Source: Alphaproteobacteria bacterium US3C007
Lineage (GTDB): Bacteria; Pseudomonadota; Alphaproteobacteria; Rhodobacterales; Rhodobacteraceae
Direction: 5' to 3'
Length of the DNA: 64,000 nt
Assembly (NCBI GenBank): GCA_034423775.1
Contig: CP139918.1
Location: 2,666,001-2,730,000 of the forward strand
Shown here piece by piece: positions 52,022 to 60,719 of this stretch. Both the position numbers and the translations under genes were made by a program. The notes under the pieces were generated by a model, which had not been told where the DNA came from, searched no databases, and worked only from the letters and a program-made list of their open reading frames with translations. The stretch's first letter is position 1. Each line of letters starts with the position of its first letter.

Positions 52022-54962
52022 GTTGCCGTCCTCCATCCGGATCATAGAAATGAGGCGATACGATCTTTACTTGCACCTCTTTCTTCTGGGCCGGGTTGAC
52101 CGCGCGCACCACTTCTCCCATGCGTTCATGTCCCGCCTTTATAAAGCCCAAGCCGATCGAATGCCCCAAAACTGGTGAGTAGGCCACCGACGACATCCAG
52201 CCTTGATCATTGGCCATTGTTGCTGCGTCACTCAGCGCAATGAAATGCGCCCCTGCAGACAGCGCTTGGCTTTGATCTACGGGTTTAAACCCGACAAGGC
52301 GGATCGCATCCTCGCGGTTCATTTCCGGACGTTGAGACAGGGTTTTGCCGATGCAATCCTTCTTGGCGCTGACAAATCCGCCCAGCCCCAAATTCAACGC
52401 TGATGTTTGCCCGTTTAATTCATTGCCCGCGGCATGGCCTTTTTCGATTCGCATCACCCCAAGCGCTTCGGTGCCATAAGGCACGGCGTCAAATTCCTGC
52501 CCCGCTTGCATCAAGCAGTCCATCATTGCAGTGCCAAAGCGCGCGGGCACGGCGATTTCAAAGGCCAATTCACCCGAAAAAGAAATTCTGAACAAACGGG
52601 CTGGCGTGCCGCCGCAGACGGTTGTTTCCGCGCAAGCCATGAAGCCGAAGCCTTCATTTGATAAATCGAACGGTTTATCGACGAGCTTTTGCAACAGCGC
52701 GCGCGAATTCGGCCCGGCTACCGCAAATTGCGCCCAAGCATCCGTGCTGGAAATCATATGAACATCAAGCTCAGGCCACAGGCATTGCCGCGCAAATTCT
52801 AAGCGCCGAAAGACCAAGACGGCATTGGCCGTCGTGGTGGTCATCACAAAATGGTTTTCGCCCAACCGAGCTGTTGTGCCATCATCATAAGCGATGCCGT
52901 CTTCGCGCAGCATCAGCCCATAACGCACTTTGCCCACGGGCAGTTTCAGAAAGGCATTGGTGTAAACCTGGTTTAAAAACAGGGCAGCGTCTTTGCCTTG
53001 GATATCAATTTTTCCTAAAGTTGTGACATCGCAAATGCCCACCGACGCTCGGGTCATTTCTACTTCGCGATCAACGCTGTCGCGCCAGCCTTTTTCCCCG
53101 GGGCGAGCATACCATTGGGCGCGTAACCAATTCCCTGTTTCCACGAAGGTCGCGCCATTTTCTGTGGCCCAGCGATGGCTGGGGGTCAGCCGATAGGGGC
53201 GGAAATCCTTGCCGCGCGCGCGCCCAGCCAAAGCGCCCATGGGCACCGGCGTGTAGGGGGGGCGGAAAATCGTGGTGCCGGTTTCTGGGATCGTTTTGCC
53301 CGTACATTCCGCCATAATCGCCAAAGCCGGTATGTTGGAGGTTTTGCCCTGATCCGTGGCCATACCCAGCGTGGTATAGCGTTTGAGATGTTCAACCGAG
53401 CGAAACCCTTCCTGATAGGATTGGCGAATATCCTTGACCGTCACATCGTTTTGTAAATCTATCCAAGCGCGGGCTTTGCTAGCGCCGACATGCCAGAACG
53501 CGGCCCCCATGCTGGCTTCATCGCTGGCTTTGGGTGCGGCTTTTCGCGTGGCTGTGAAGCCCAGATCTTTGACCATCTCTTTGGCCTTTTGATGCGCGCC
53601 GCTCATCGCTTGCGACAGTGTTAGATCGCCTTGTGCGGCCCCCACAACCTGCATTCCTGAGGGAAGATGTTTGCCGGGTACAAACGCGTTTATGTCTTCT
53701 GCCCAGCTTGGTCGGCCACGTTGATGGCAGGTTAAATGGACATTCGGGTTCCAGCCACCAGAAACGGCTAAGCAATCTGTCGTAATCCTCTGGCCGGTTG
53801 TTAGGGTGATCTCTTTCAAAGCCTTGCGTCCGGATGTGTCCATCACGCCTGCGCCCATGACAATCTTAGCATGTGGAATGTCGGTCAATGGCGCAATATC
53901 CCGGCTGTCAATAACCGCAGCCACCGACACGCCCTGAGCGCTGAGATCGCGCGCTGTGCGCCACCCATCGTCATTATTTGTAAAGATGCTGATCCGCTTT
54001 CCCGGTGTGGCAGCAAACCGGTTTACATAGCTGCGCACCGCGCCCGCAAGCATAATACCGGGGCGATCATTATTGCCAAAGGCAATCGGGCGTTCCGTTG
54101 CGCCCGCGGCCAAAACGGCGCGCTTTGAATAGATGCGCCACAGGATTTGCCGGGGTTTTCCCCCAGAATGGGGCAAGTGGTCGGTGCGGCGCTCAAGCGC
54201 GCCATAAATGCCGTGATCATAGGCCCCATAGATTGTGGTGCGCGACATCAGCCTTACATTGGGCAGGCTTGCCAGCTCTTGCCAGAGCGCCTGCGCCCAA
54301 TCCGCCCCCTTTTTTCCATCAACCTCGAAGGTTTCGCTGTTGAGCCGCCCCCCCCCTCGGAAATCTTCATCTGCCAGAATAACCTGTGCCCCGCTGAACG
54401 CGGCGGCGCGCGCAGCGGCCAAACCACTAGGACCCGCGCCGATAACCAAAAGATCACAATGCAAAAACCCTTTGTCATAAATGTCTGGATCGTCTTCTAA
54501 AGACAGACTGCCCAAGCCAGCCGCCGCGCGAATGGCTGGTTCATACAGTTTTTCCCATGCAAATTTGGGCCACATGAAGGTTTTATAATAAAACCCGGCG
54601 CTTAAAAATGGCGATAGATAATCGGTAAAGGCCATCAGATCGAACTCTAAAGAGCCACGATGATTTTGGCTTTTCGCGCTGAGCTGGTCGAATAACTCGA
54701 CAGTGGTGGCCCTGGTATTCGGCTCTTGAAAGGCACCTTTGCGCAGTTCAACCAAAGCGTTTGGTTCCTCAGAGCCGGCGCTAAAGATACCGCGCGGGCG
54801 GTGGTATTTAAAACTGCGCCCCACCAGCGTTTGGCCATTCGCGATCAATGCTGAGGCCAGCGTGTCACCCTGATAGCCTTCAAAGCGCCGGCCATTAAAC
54901 TCAAAACTTAAGGGTGTTTTGCGATCGATAAAACCACCCGCGATACGACGAATTTGTTTCAT
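52014..54962 (-). CDS. mgdC: N-methylglutamate dehydrogenase alpha subunit (SoxA-like)
   Basis: 982 residues: N-terminal ferredoxin-like segment (RRFEGYQGDTLASALIANG), dinucleotide-binding domain ([21 protein letters not shown] near 170), and a C-terminal GcvT-like THF-binding half (about 600-975, ENGATFVETGNWLRAQW, AGPNSRALLQKLVDKP, GTEALGVMRIEKGH). It receives the methyl carbon as methylene-THF while the enzyme releases glutamate. Heterotetrameric sarcosine oxidase is the alternative; the choice of Mgd rests on gmaS/mgs context and the beta and delta subunits. Overlaps the delta gene by 4 bases. Confidence 0.87.
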   Translation of the reverse strand: MKQIRRIAGGFIDRKTPLSFEFNGRRFEGYQGDTLASALIANGQTLVGRSFKYHRPRGIFSAGSEEPNALVELRKGAFQEPNTRATTVELFDQLSAKSQNHRGSLEFDLMAFTDYLSPFLSAGFYYKTFMWPKFAWEKLYEPAIRAAAGLGSLSLEDDPDIYDKGFLHCDLLVIGAGPSGLAAARAAAFSGAQVILADEDFRGGGRLNSETFEVDGKKGADWAQALWQELASLPNVRLMSRTTIYGAYDHGIYGALERRTDHLPHSGGKPRQILWRIYSKRAVLAAGATERPIAFGNNDRPGIMLAGAVRSYVNRFAATPGKRISIFTNNDDGWRTARDLSAQGVSVAAVIDSRDIAPLTDIPHAKIVMGAGVMDTSGRKALKEITLTTGQRITTDCLAVSGGWNPNVHLTCHQRGRPSWAEDINAFVPGKHLPSGMQVVGAAQGDLTLSQAMSGAHQKAKEMVKDLGFTATRKAAPKASDEASMGAAFWHVGASKARAWIDLQNDVTVKDIRQSYQEGFRSVEHLKRYTTLGMATDQGKTSNIPALAIMAECTGKTIPETGTTIFRPPYTPVPMGALAGRARGKDFRPYRLTPSHRWATENGATFVETGNWLRAQWYARPGEKGWRDSVDREVEMTRASVGICDVTTLGKIDIQGKDAALFLNQVYTNAFLKLPVGKVRYGLMLREDGIAYDDGTTARLGENHFVMTTTTANAVLVFRRLEFARQCLWPELDVHMISSTDAWAQFAVAGPNSRALLQKLVDKPFDLSNEGFGFMACAETTVCGGTPARLFRISFSGELAFEIAVPARFGTAMMDCLMQAGQEFDAVPYGTEALGVMRIEKGHAAGNELNGQTSALNLGLGGFVSAKKDCIGKTLSQRPEMNREDAIRLVGFKPVDQSQALSAGAHFIALSDAATMANDQGWMSSVAYSPVLGHSIGLGFIKAGHERMGEVVRAVNPAQKKEVQVKIVSPHFYDPDGGRQRG

Positions 54963-55246
54963 TTGCTGCGGCCTCTTTCTTTTGCGACATCGCGGGCCAA
55001 TCGAACCGCTGTGATGTCATGGGTCAGCGTGTCGCGGGTGACCACCAGCCAAGACCGGTCGCCTTGTTCATGATACCAAAGTTCCTCATGCATCCCGGCC
55101 GGATTATCGCGCAGATAGCCATATTCAAAAAACCGATCGGCGGCATCTGCTGCATTTGGATCAGGCCGGTCGATCAGGCTTGCATCGCCCAAATAGACAA
55201 ATTCGGCTGCGTCGCGCGGGCCCAGCAGTGGGTGGTTGATAATCAT
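54959..55246 (-). CDS. mgdB: N-methylglutamate dehydrogenase delta subunit (SoxD-like, without zinc cysteines)
   Basis: 95 residues aligned in pattern with sarcosine oxidase delta (FFEYGYLRDNPAGMHEELWYHEQGDRSWLVVTRDT). SoxD begins with a Cys-X2-Cys zinc site and has a third Cys near GCGKW; here the start is IINHPLLGPRDAAEF and the later motif is QGDRSW, with no cysteine at all. This is consistent with MgdB, not SoxD, and is a useful marker for the operon's identity. Confidence 0.86.
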   Translation of the reverse strand: MIINHPLLGPRDAAEFVYLGDASLIDRPDPNAADAADRFFEYGYLRDNPAGMHEELWYHEQGDRSWLVVTRDTLTHDITAVRLARDVAKERGRSK

Positions 55247-55353
55247 GAAAAATCTCCTGCGCGCGCTCTGCTGCTAAGCTCGAGCGCGGGTAAGAAAGGA
55301 AAGCGGTATTGCGGGTATATAATCATTTCAAGTTCAACGCTTCGGTGCTGGGG

Positions 55354-56604
55354 TTAGTGTAAATTCGGTTGTGAGCCTTGGCCCTTTTCATCGATCAAAT
55401 GGCCGCGTTTGAACCGATCAAGGCGCAGCTCTGTTGCGACAGGGTGGGGGGCATCAGTCGCGAGCAAATGGGCATAGCATAAGCCACTGGCCGGGGTGGC
55501 TTTAAACCCGCCATAGCACCAGCCGCCATTGAAATAGAGCCCGTCAATATGGGTTTTGTCGATAAAGGGCGAACCATCCATAGACATGTCCATAATGCCG
55601 CCCCAGCTGCGCAACAAACGCGCCCGCCCGATCATCGGCATGATCGCCATTCCGCCCTCAGCCACATCTTCAACCACCGGTAAATTGCCGCGCTGGGCAT
55701 AGGTGTTATAGCCGTCAATATCACCACCAAAGACCAACCCGCCCTTGTCAGATTGGCTCACGTAAAAATGGCCGGCACCAAAGGTGATCACGCCGGGCAG
55801 GGTGGGTTTCAGACCTTCGGTGACAAACGCTTGCAACACGTGGCTTTCGATTGGCAGGCGCATGCCGGCTTGGGCCATCACGCGGCTGGATGATCCGGCC
55901 ACGCAAACGGCCACCTTGCGCGCTTTGATGGGCCCTTGACATGTTTCCACCCCGCTGCATTGGCCGTTTTCAATGTGAAACCCGGTGACTTCGCAATTCT
56001 GAATGATATCTACGCCTCGGCTATCAGCGCCGCGCGCGTAGCCCCAGGCCACGGCGTCATGGCGCACGGTGCCGCCCCGTCTTTGGTACAGCCCACCCTT
56101 GATGGGAAACCGCGCATTGTCAAAATCCAAAAAGGGAAGTTCGCGCCGCAATTGCTGCTGATCGGCCAATTCCGCATCTGCTCCGGCCAACATCATCGCA
56201 TTGGCGCGGCGCACAAACGCGTCGCGTTGTGGATCAGAGTGAAACAGATTGAGGATCGAGCGTTGGCTGACCATCGCATTATAATTAAAATCTTGTTCAA
56301 GGCCCTCCCAGAGCTTCAATGACAATTCGTAAAAGGGTTCGTTGCCCGGCAGCATGTAATTTGAGCGGATAATTGTTGTGTTGCGCCCTATATTGCCCGA
56401 GCCAAGCCAGCCTTTTTCTAACACTGCAACATTGGTGATCCCGTAGGTCTTGGCCAGATAATGCGCCGTCGATAGCCCGTGGCCGCCACCGCCCACGATC
56501 ACAACGTCATATCTGTCTTTCGGCTTTGGATCCCGCCAAGCAGGTTTCCAACCTTTATTTCCAGTCAATCCCTGCGTTAGAATTTTGAATGCGGAATAAT
56601 TCAT
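55354..56604 (-). CDS. mgdA: N-methylglutamate dehydrogenase beta subunit (SoxB-like)
   Basis: 416-residue FAD oxidoreductase, the catalytic subunit oxidising the N-methyl group. FAD site DVVIVGGGGHGLSTAHYLAK (about 33-52), the GSGNIGRNTTIIRSNYML region with the covalent-flavin environment, and the C-terminal NGGWCYGGFKATPASG with the conserved Lys. ATG 56604 is preferred over 56652, since AAGGTG precedes it and MNYSAFKIL is the usual opening. First gene of mgdABCD, divergent from the AraC-type regulator with about 80 bases between. Confidence 0.88.
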   Translation of the reverse strand: MNYSAFKILTQGLTGNKGWKPAWRDPKPKDRYDVVIVGGGGHGLSTAHYLAKTYGITNVAVLEKGWLGSGNIGRNTTIIRSNYMLPGNEPFYELSLKLWEGLEQDFNYNAMVSQRSILNLFHSDPQRDAFVRRANAMMLAGADAELADQQQLRRELPFLDFDNARFPIKGGLYQRRGGTVRHDAVAWGYARGADSRGVDIIQNCEVTGFHIENGQCSGVETCQGPIKARKVAVCVAGSSSRVMAQAGMRLPIESHVLQAFVTEGLKPTLPGVITFGAGHFYVSQSDKGGLVFGGDIDGYNTYAQRGNLPVVEDVAEGGMAIMPMIGRARLLRSWGGIMDMSMDGSPFIDKTHIDGLYFNGGWCYGGFKATPASGLCYAHLLATDAPHPVATELRLDRFKRGHLIDEKGQGSQPNLH

Positions 56605-56686
56605 GCTGACAACACCTTTGTTCCAATACCAGCTTACCGGATCACTTTGCATATACTTTTCTAAAAAGGACGCTTATTATAAATAA

Positions 56687-57661
56687 ATGGAAAAAATTGG
56701 TACAATGCCTGACCAAAGAGATCAGACGGATATCATCCGAATTGGCGTTTTGCCGATCGATGGCTTTGCCTTGATGTCTTATGCATCCACGGTTGAGCCG
56801 TTTCGCGCGGCCAATATGTTGAGCCGGCGTATGCTTTATGAGGTTGTGAATATTGGCCCATCGCTTGAGCTAATATCGAGCTCTGGCGCTGCCAGTGTTG
56901 CGCCGCAGGCGACGCTTTTGACCGCACCGCGCCTTGATTATCTGTTTGTTGTTGCCGGTGGCAACCCCGCCACCTTTGCGGATATGGCTGTCTGGAATTG
57001 GCTGGCGAAGATCGCCCGATTTGGCGTGCGCCTCGGTGGGGTGTCGGGTGGGCCAGTCATCTTGGCCAATGCCGGCTTGATGGCAGAGCGGCGCATGACC
57101 GTGCATTGGGAACATGCCGCAGCGCTTGAAGAAAGCGCGCCGCATCTGCTGCTTGAACGCAGCCTCTACGTTATCGACCGGGATCGTTTGACATGCGCGG
57201 GTGGAACGGCTGCGCTGGATTTGATGCTGGCCTTGATAACGCAGCATCAGGGATCAGTTTTTGCCAGTTTGGTCAGCGATTGGTTCTTACATACGGAAAT
57301 TCGCCCCGCGATCGGACCTCAGCGCAGCGGGTTGATCGCGCGGATCGGATCAACCAACGCACAGGTGTTAGAAACGGTGAAAGCGATGGAGGCGCATGTT
57401 GCGGATCCGCTGACGCTTGAACAATTGGCACAGGTGTCAAAGATTTCACCGCGCCAGCTAAACCGGTTGTTTTCGCTTAAGTTGGGGCGGTCAACGATGG
57501 GCTATTATCGCGATTTAAGGCTAGATAAGGCGCGCAATTTATTAACCAACTCACCGCTGTCACTTACCGAAATTGGGCTGGCAACCGGCTTCTCAAGCGC
57601 CTCGCATTTTTCGCGCGTATTTCGGGAATATTTCGGCCGCGCACCGTCGGAATTTCGCTAG
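56687..57661 (+). CDS. GlxA-family AraC-type regulator
   Basis: 324 residues: DJ-1/PfpI-like domain (about 15-190, RIGVLPIDGFALMSYASTVEPFRAAN; GGVSGGPVILANAGL, no Cys at the nucleophile elbow) and AraC HTH pair (about 225-320, DPLTLEQLAQVSKISPRQLNRLF; GFSSASHFSRVFREYFG). Relatives control betaine, carnitine and dimethylglycine catabolism. Divergence from mgdA suggests control of the N-methylglutamate dehydrogenase operon, maybe of both methylamine and downstream modules. Confidence 0.88.
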   Translation: MEKIGTMPDQRDQTDIIRIGVLPIDGFALMSYASTVEPFRAANMLSRRMLYEVVNIGPSLELISSSGAASVAPQATLLTAPRLDYLFVVAGGNPATFADMAVWNWLAKIARFGVRLGGVSGGPVILANAGLMAERRMTVHWEHAAALEESAPHLLLERSLYVIDRDRLTCAGGTAALDLMLALITQHQGSVFASLVSDWFLHTEIRPAIGPQRSGLIARIGSTNAQVLETVKAMEAHVADPLTLEQLAQVSKISPRQLNRLFSLKLGRSTMGYYRDLRLDKARNLLTNSPLSLTEIGLATGFSSASHFSRVFREYFGRAPSEFR

Positions 57662-57714
57662 ATACTTGTCTAAGGGGCTGAGAAATGCCTATGTAAACGC
57701 AGCTAGGAGGGCAC

Positions 57715-58434
57715 ATGCATTTACTTGTTTTACAACATGCTCGGGCAGAACATCCCGGTATTTTCCGCCAATTTTTGCAAGAAGATGGTCACAGTTGGGA
57801 TGCGGTGCATCTTGACGAGGGAGAGGCTTTGCCTGCCCTAGAAGGCTATGATGGGCTTTGGGTTATGGGCGGACCGATGGATGTTTGGCAAGAAGAGGCG
57901 TATCCTTGGCTCATCGCTGAAAAAGCCTTTATTCAAAAGGCCGTTGAAGAAAAAGGCCTGCCGTTTCTTGGGCTTTGCCTTGGCCATCAATTGCTGGCGG
58001 AAGCACTGGGTGGCAGCGTTGGCAAATCGGAAATTCCGGAAATTGGGGTCTGTGAGGTTCAATTAACCGAAGCCGGTGCCTCCGGAATTTTATGCGATGG
58101 ATTGCCCGAGCGCATGCATTGCCTGCAATGGCATGGGGCGGAAATTAAAACGCTGCCGGCAGGGGCAAAAGTTTTGGCAACATCGCCCAATTGCGCCGTG
58201 CAAGCGATGAGCTGGGGCCCTCGAGCTTATTCGCTGCAATTTCATATTGAAATAGAACAGAGCACGGTGCAGGACTGGGGCAAAATTCCAGAATATGAAG
58301 CCAGCTTGACCGCGGCGCTGGGCGCCAATGGCCAAAAGACGCTTGAAGCGGATTGCGCTGCTCAAATGCACGCGTTTAACGCCATGGCCGAGCGTCTATA
58401 TCTGAATTGGTTGCAAACTGCGGCCCGCGCGTAA
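57715..58434 (+). CDS. Class I glutamine amidotransferase-like protein
   Basis: 239 residues of the GuaA-N/YfeJ-like group. Nucleophile Cys in LGLCLGHQLLAEALGG, with the catalytic His and Glu in LQFHIEIEQ. No fused synthetase domain. A strong AGGAGG site precedes the ATG. Such stand-alone proteins include gamma-glutamyl hydrolases acting on glutamylated amines (PuuD has a different but related fold). Flanked by amine modules on both sides, so hydrolysis of a gamma-glutamyl intermediate is a sensible but unproven guess. Confidence 0.85.
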   Translation: MHLLVLQHARAEHPGIFRQFLQEDGHSWDAVHLDEGEALPALEGYDGLWVMGGPMDVWQEEAYPWLIAEKAFIQKAVEEKGLPFLGLCLGHQLLAEALGGSVGKSEIPEIGVCEVQLTEAGASGILCDGLPERMHCLQWHGAEIKTLPAGAKVLATSPNCAVQAMSWGPRAYSLQFHIEIEQSTVQDWGKIPEYEASLTAALGANGQKTLEADCAAQMHAFNAMAERLYLNWLQTAARA

Positions 58435-58444
58435 CGCCGCGCTC

Positions 58445-59131
58445 CTATGCCGCGGCAGCCCGCGTTAGGGATAGGCGCGCCGTTTCAAGATGTTCTTTCA
58501 TATTGCTTGCGGCAGCTTCAGGCTCACGGCTGTAAAGCGCGTTTAAGATGCGCCTGTGTTGCGCGTTATATTGCTGTATAATGGCAGTGTTCAACGTCAA
58601 ACTGCGCATTCTTGTCCAATCGCTTTGACCGCGCACTGATGTGATCTGATCCATGATCCAGATTAAAAGAACGTTGCCAGTGCATTCGACCAAGGCGCGG
58701 TGAAACTCTGTATCGGCTTCTGCGAAGGCGGCGGCGTTGTCAACGCTGGCCTCCATTTTTGTGCATAATTGCCCCAAACGATCGAAGTCAGCACGGCGAC
58801 CATGCAGAACAGCCAAGCGGCAAATATGCGGTTCTAGGGCAAAGCGGGCATCAATCAGCTCAAGCGGATTCGCCGTTTGGATGACGCTGGGCTGGGGAGG
58901 CGGCGCCTCAAATGTTACATAAGTGCCGCTGCCTCTTTTGATATCAACCAGATCTGTGTCCATCAATTTGATCAGAGCTTCGCGCACGGTGCCGCGCGAC
59001 ACGCCATAAGTTTCGGCCATCTCGCGCTCGGCGGGAAGTTTTTCATGCTGGGCAATAACGCCTTGAATGATTTCCCCACGCAATATGCTGGCCAGATCAG
59101 CCGCATTCATCTTTTTCTTCTTCACCTGCAT
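58445..59131 (-). CDS. GntR-family FCD-type transcriptional regulator
   Basis: 228 residues: winged helix-turn-helix (about 10-75, LPAEREMAETYGVSRGTVREAL, RGSGTYVTF) and FadR-C/FCD ligand domain (about 85-220; metal His pattern in FHRALVECTGN, HRRIL and MKEHLETA). Divergent from the FAD oxidoreductase at 59311. Inverted TGGTNCA-like half-sites lie in the shared promoter region. Likely the local repressor of the 59311-64000 module. Confidence 0.9.
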   Translation of the reverse strand: MQVKKKKMNAADLASILRGEIIQGVIAQHEKLPAEREMAETYGVSRGTVREALIKLMDTDLVDIKRGSGTYVTFEAPPPQPSVIQTANPLELIDARFALEPHICRLAVLHGRRADFDRLGQLCTKMEASVDNAAAFAEADTEFHRALVECTGNVLLIWIMDQITSVRGQSDWTRMRSLTLNTAIIQQYNAQHRRILNALYSREPEAAASNMKEHLETARLSLTRAAAA

Positions 59132-59142
59132 TAGATCCCTTT

Positions 59143-59199
59143 TTGGTCCAATTTTGTACCAATAATAGGAAATGTCAAGTAAAATTCAGCAAGTGGTAC
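59143..59199. promoter_or_regulatory. Candidate GntR operator half-sites
   Basis: TTGGT (59143-59147) and ACCAA (59158-59162) form an inverted repeat, and TGTACCA (59155-59161) is inverted again against TGGTAC (59194-59199). TTGGT..ACCAA resembles operators of FCD-type GntR repressors such as PdhR and LldR. It sits 12-70 bases upstream of the regulator's start, in the divergent promoter. Confidence 0.5.
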
Positions 59200-59310
59200 G
59201 AAATAGGTTGACTTTTGGTTTGCTTTTATCAAGCTCGACTTAGGTCTGGGCGGAAAAGCTGCCGCATAACGAAGGCAAAGCAGTTGGAACACTTTTAGGG
59301 AGATGGGTGA

Positions 59311-60654
59311 ATGGCGTTCCCCACACATGTAGACTACCTCATCATTGGCGCGGGCATTCATGGGTTATCCACAGCCTGGCGCTTGGCGGATCGTTTGATC
59401 GCTCAGGGTCAAGATGTTGAGGGCCGCGTTGTTGTTTTGGACAAATCGGGGATTGCGTCCGGAGCGTCGGGAATTGCCTGCGGCGTGGTACGAAACAATT
59501 ATTTTCAACCTGCGATGCGGGAACTTATGGCGCATTCCGTGGATGTTTGGGAAAGCGATCCGGCCGGACTCAGCTATCATCCTGTGGGCTATATGCAGAT
59601 TTCTTGCGAATCGATGCGTGAAGACGTGACCTCGATTTATGAGCAACAGCGAGCAATCGGTTATGAAAGCGAGTTTATCGAGGGTGCGGATGCTTGCGAT
59701 TCTTACATGAAATCCATGTTTAGCGATTGGCAGGCGCAAGGTATTACCTCGGTCCTGCATGAGAAGCGGGGGGGGTATTCGAACAACACCAAATCGATGT
59801 ACGGGCTGGCCAAGAAGGTCGAAGAGCGCGGGGTTCGGATTATCTCTGGTGTCGAGGTGAAGGGTCTGACAAGCGAAAGCGCCAGTTCTAGCATCAAATC
59901 TGTTGAGACATCCCATGGCACGCTATCTTGCGCGCATGTGGTTGTGGCGCCCGGTCCCTGGGCCCGAGATTTCTGGGATATGCTGGGCATGCCCAAAAAG
60001 ATCAGCCTAAAAGATTTAACGGGAAAGATGCATCACGACATCGATATGTGGCGATTCTGGCAACTTGAAGAAGGCGTTTTGCAATTGCCGCCTGAGGTGC
60101 TGCAAACCAATGATGGCAAAATACCACCGGTGATACATGTCGATACCGATGCCCCGCTACACTCTTGCGTGGATGGCAGCGTAATTACCGAAGATCTGTG
60201 GGGCATTTATTACAAACCTGATTGGCATTTTAACGGTATTCAAGGGGGCGCCTCGCCCTATAAAGTGGATACGCCGGTTGAGCGGGTTGCAATTGACCCT
60301 TACGGCCCCTCGTCTCCTGAATTTGTGGCCTCTGACGGTTTTGCTCATATGTGGGTCTCGGCCTTGGCGCATTGCCATCAGCGCTTTGAAGGCATGATGG
60401 GTAAATATCACCGTGAAGCATCCGGTGGCATCGGCTGTTTCACCGCCGATAGCTTTCCGGTTTTTGACCATTTTCATGAGAATGCCACGCTGATTGCGGA
60501 TAGTAATCATGGGTGGAAAATGCTGGGCGTCGGACATTTGATCGCCGATGAAGTGCTTGGCGAAAAGCAGAGCTTGTTAGAGCCTTTCCGCTTTGACCGT
60601 TTCGAAAAAGGAAATCTGCACCCAGTATCAAACAGCCCATATCCTTGGAGTTAG
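59311..60654 (+). CDS. FAD-dependent amine/amino-acid oxidoreductase (DAO family), substrate unknown
   Basis: 447 residues of the DadA/sarcosine-oxidase-beta/PuuB superfamily. FAD site YLIIGAGIHGLSTAWRLAD (about 9-27), flavin-contact region SGIASGASGIACGVVRNNYF, and C-terminal DSNHGWKMLGVGH. It shares the GIHGLS and RNNY features with the N-methyl amino acid dehydrogenases of mgdA type but is a separate branch with no alpha, gamma or delta partners nearby. First gene of the module with the GS-like ligase, class II amidotransferase and GltB3-like genes. Possible substrates are N-alkyl-glutamates or glutamylated amines. Confidence 0.85.
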   Translation: MAFPTHVDYLIIGAGIHGLSTAWRLADRLIAQGQDVEGRVVVLDKSGIASGASGIACGVVRNNYFQPAMRELMAHSVDVWESDPAGLSYHPVGYMQISCESMREDVTSIYEQQRAIGYESEFIEGADACDSYMKSMFSDWQAQGITSVLHEKRGGYSNNTKSMYGLAKKVEERGVRIISGVEVKGLTSESASSSIKSVETSHGTLSCAHVVVAPGPWARDFWDMLGMPKKISLKDLTGKMHHDIDMWRFWQLEEGVLQLPPEVLQTNDGKIPPVIHVDTDAPLHSCVDGSVITEDLWGIYYKPDWHFNGIQGGASPYKVDTPVERVAIDPYGPSSPEFVASDGFAHMWVSALAHCHQRFEGMMGKYHREASGGIGCFTADSFPVFDHFHENATLIADSNHGWKMLGVGHLIADEVLGEKQSLLEPFRFDRFEKGNLHPVSNSPYPWS

Positions 60655-60719
60655 TGGCTGGTGAAATCAAAAATATAAAAAAAGGCAAAAAAATAAAGAT
60701 ATAAAAGGGGAGAATTAAA

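Noticed and set aside
51446..56604. Reading this operon as sarcosine oxidase soxBDAG
   Set aside because: Same fold and order, but the Cys-less delta subunit and the location between tmm/gmaS/mgs and another amine module favour N-methylglutamate dehydrogenase. Not fully excluded.
58445..59131. Plus-strand frames opposite the GntR gene
   Set aside because: Shadow frames of a well-supported gene.
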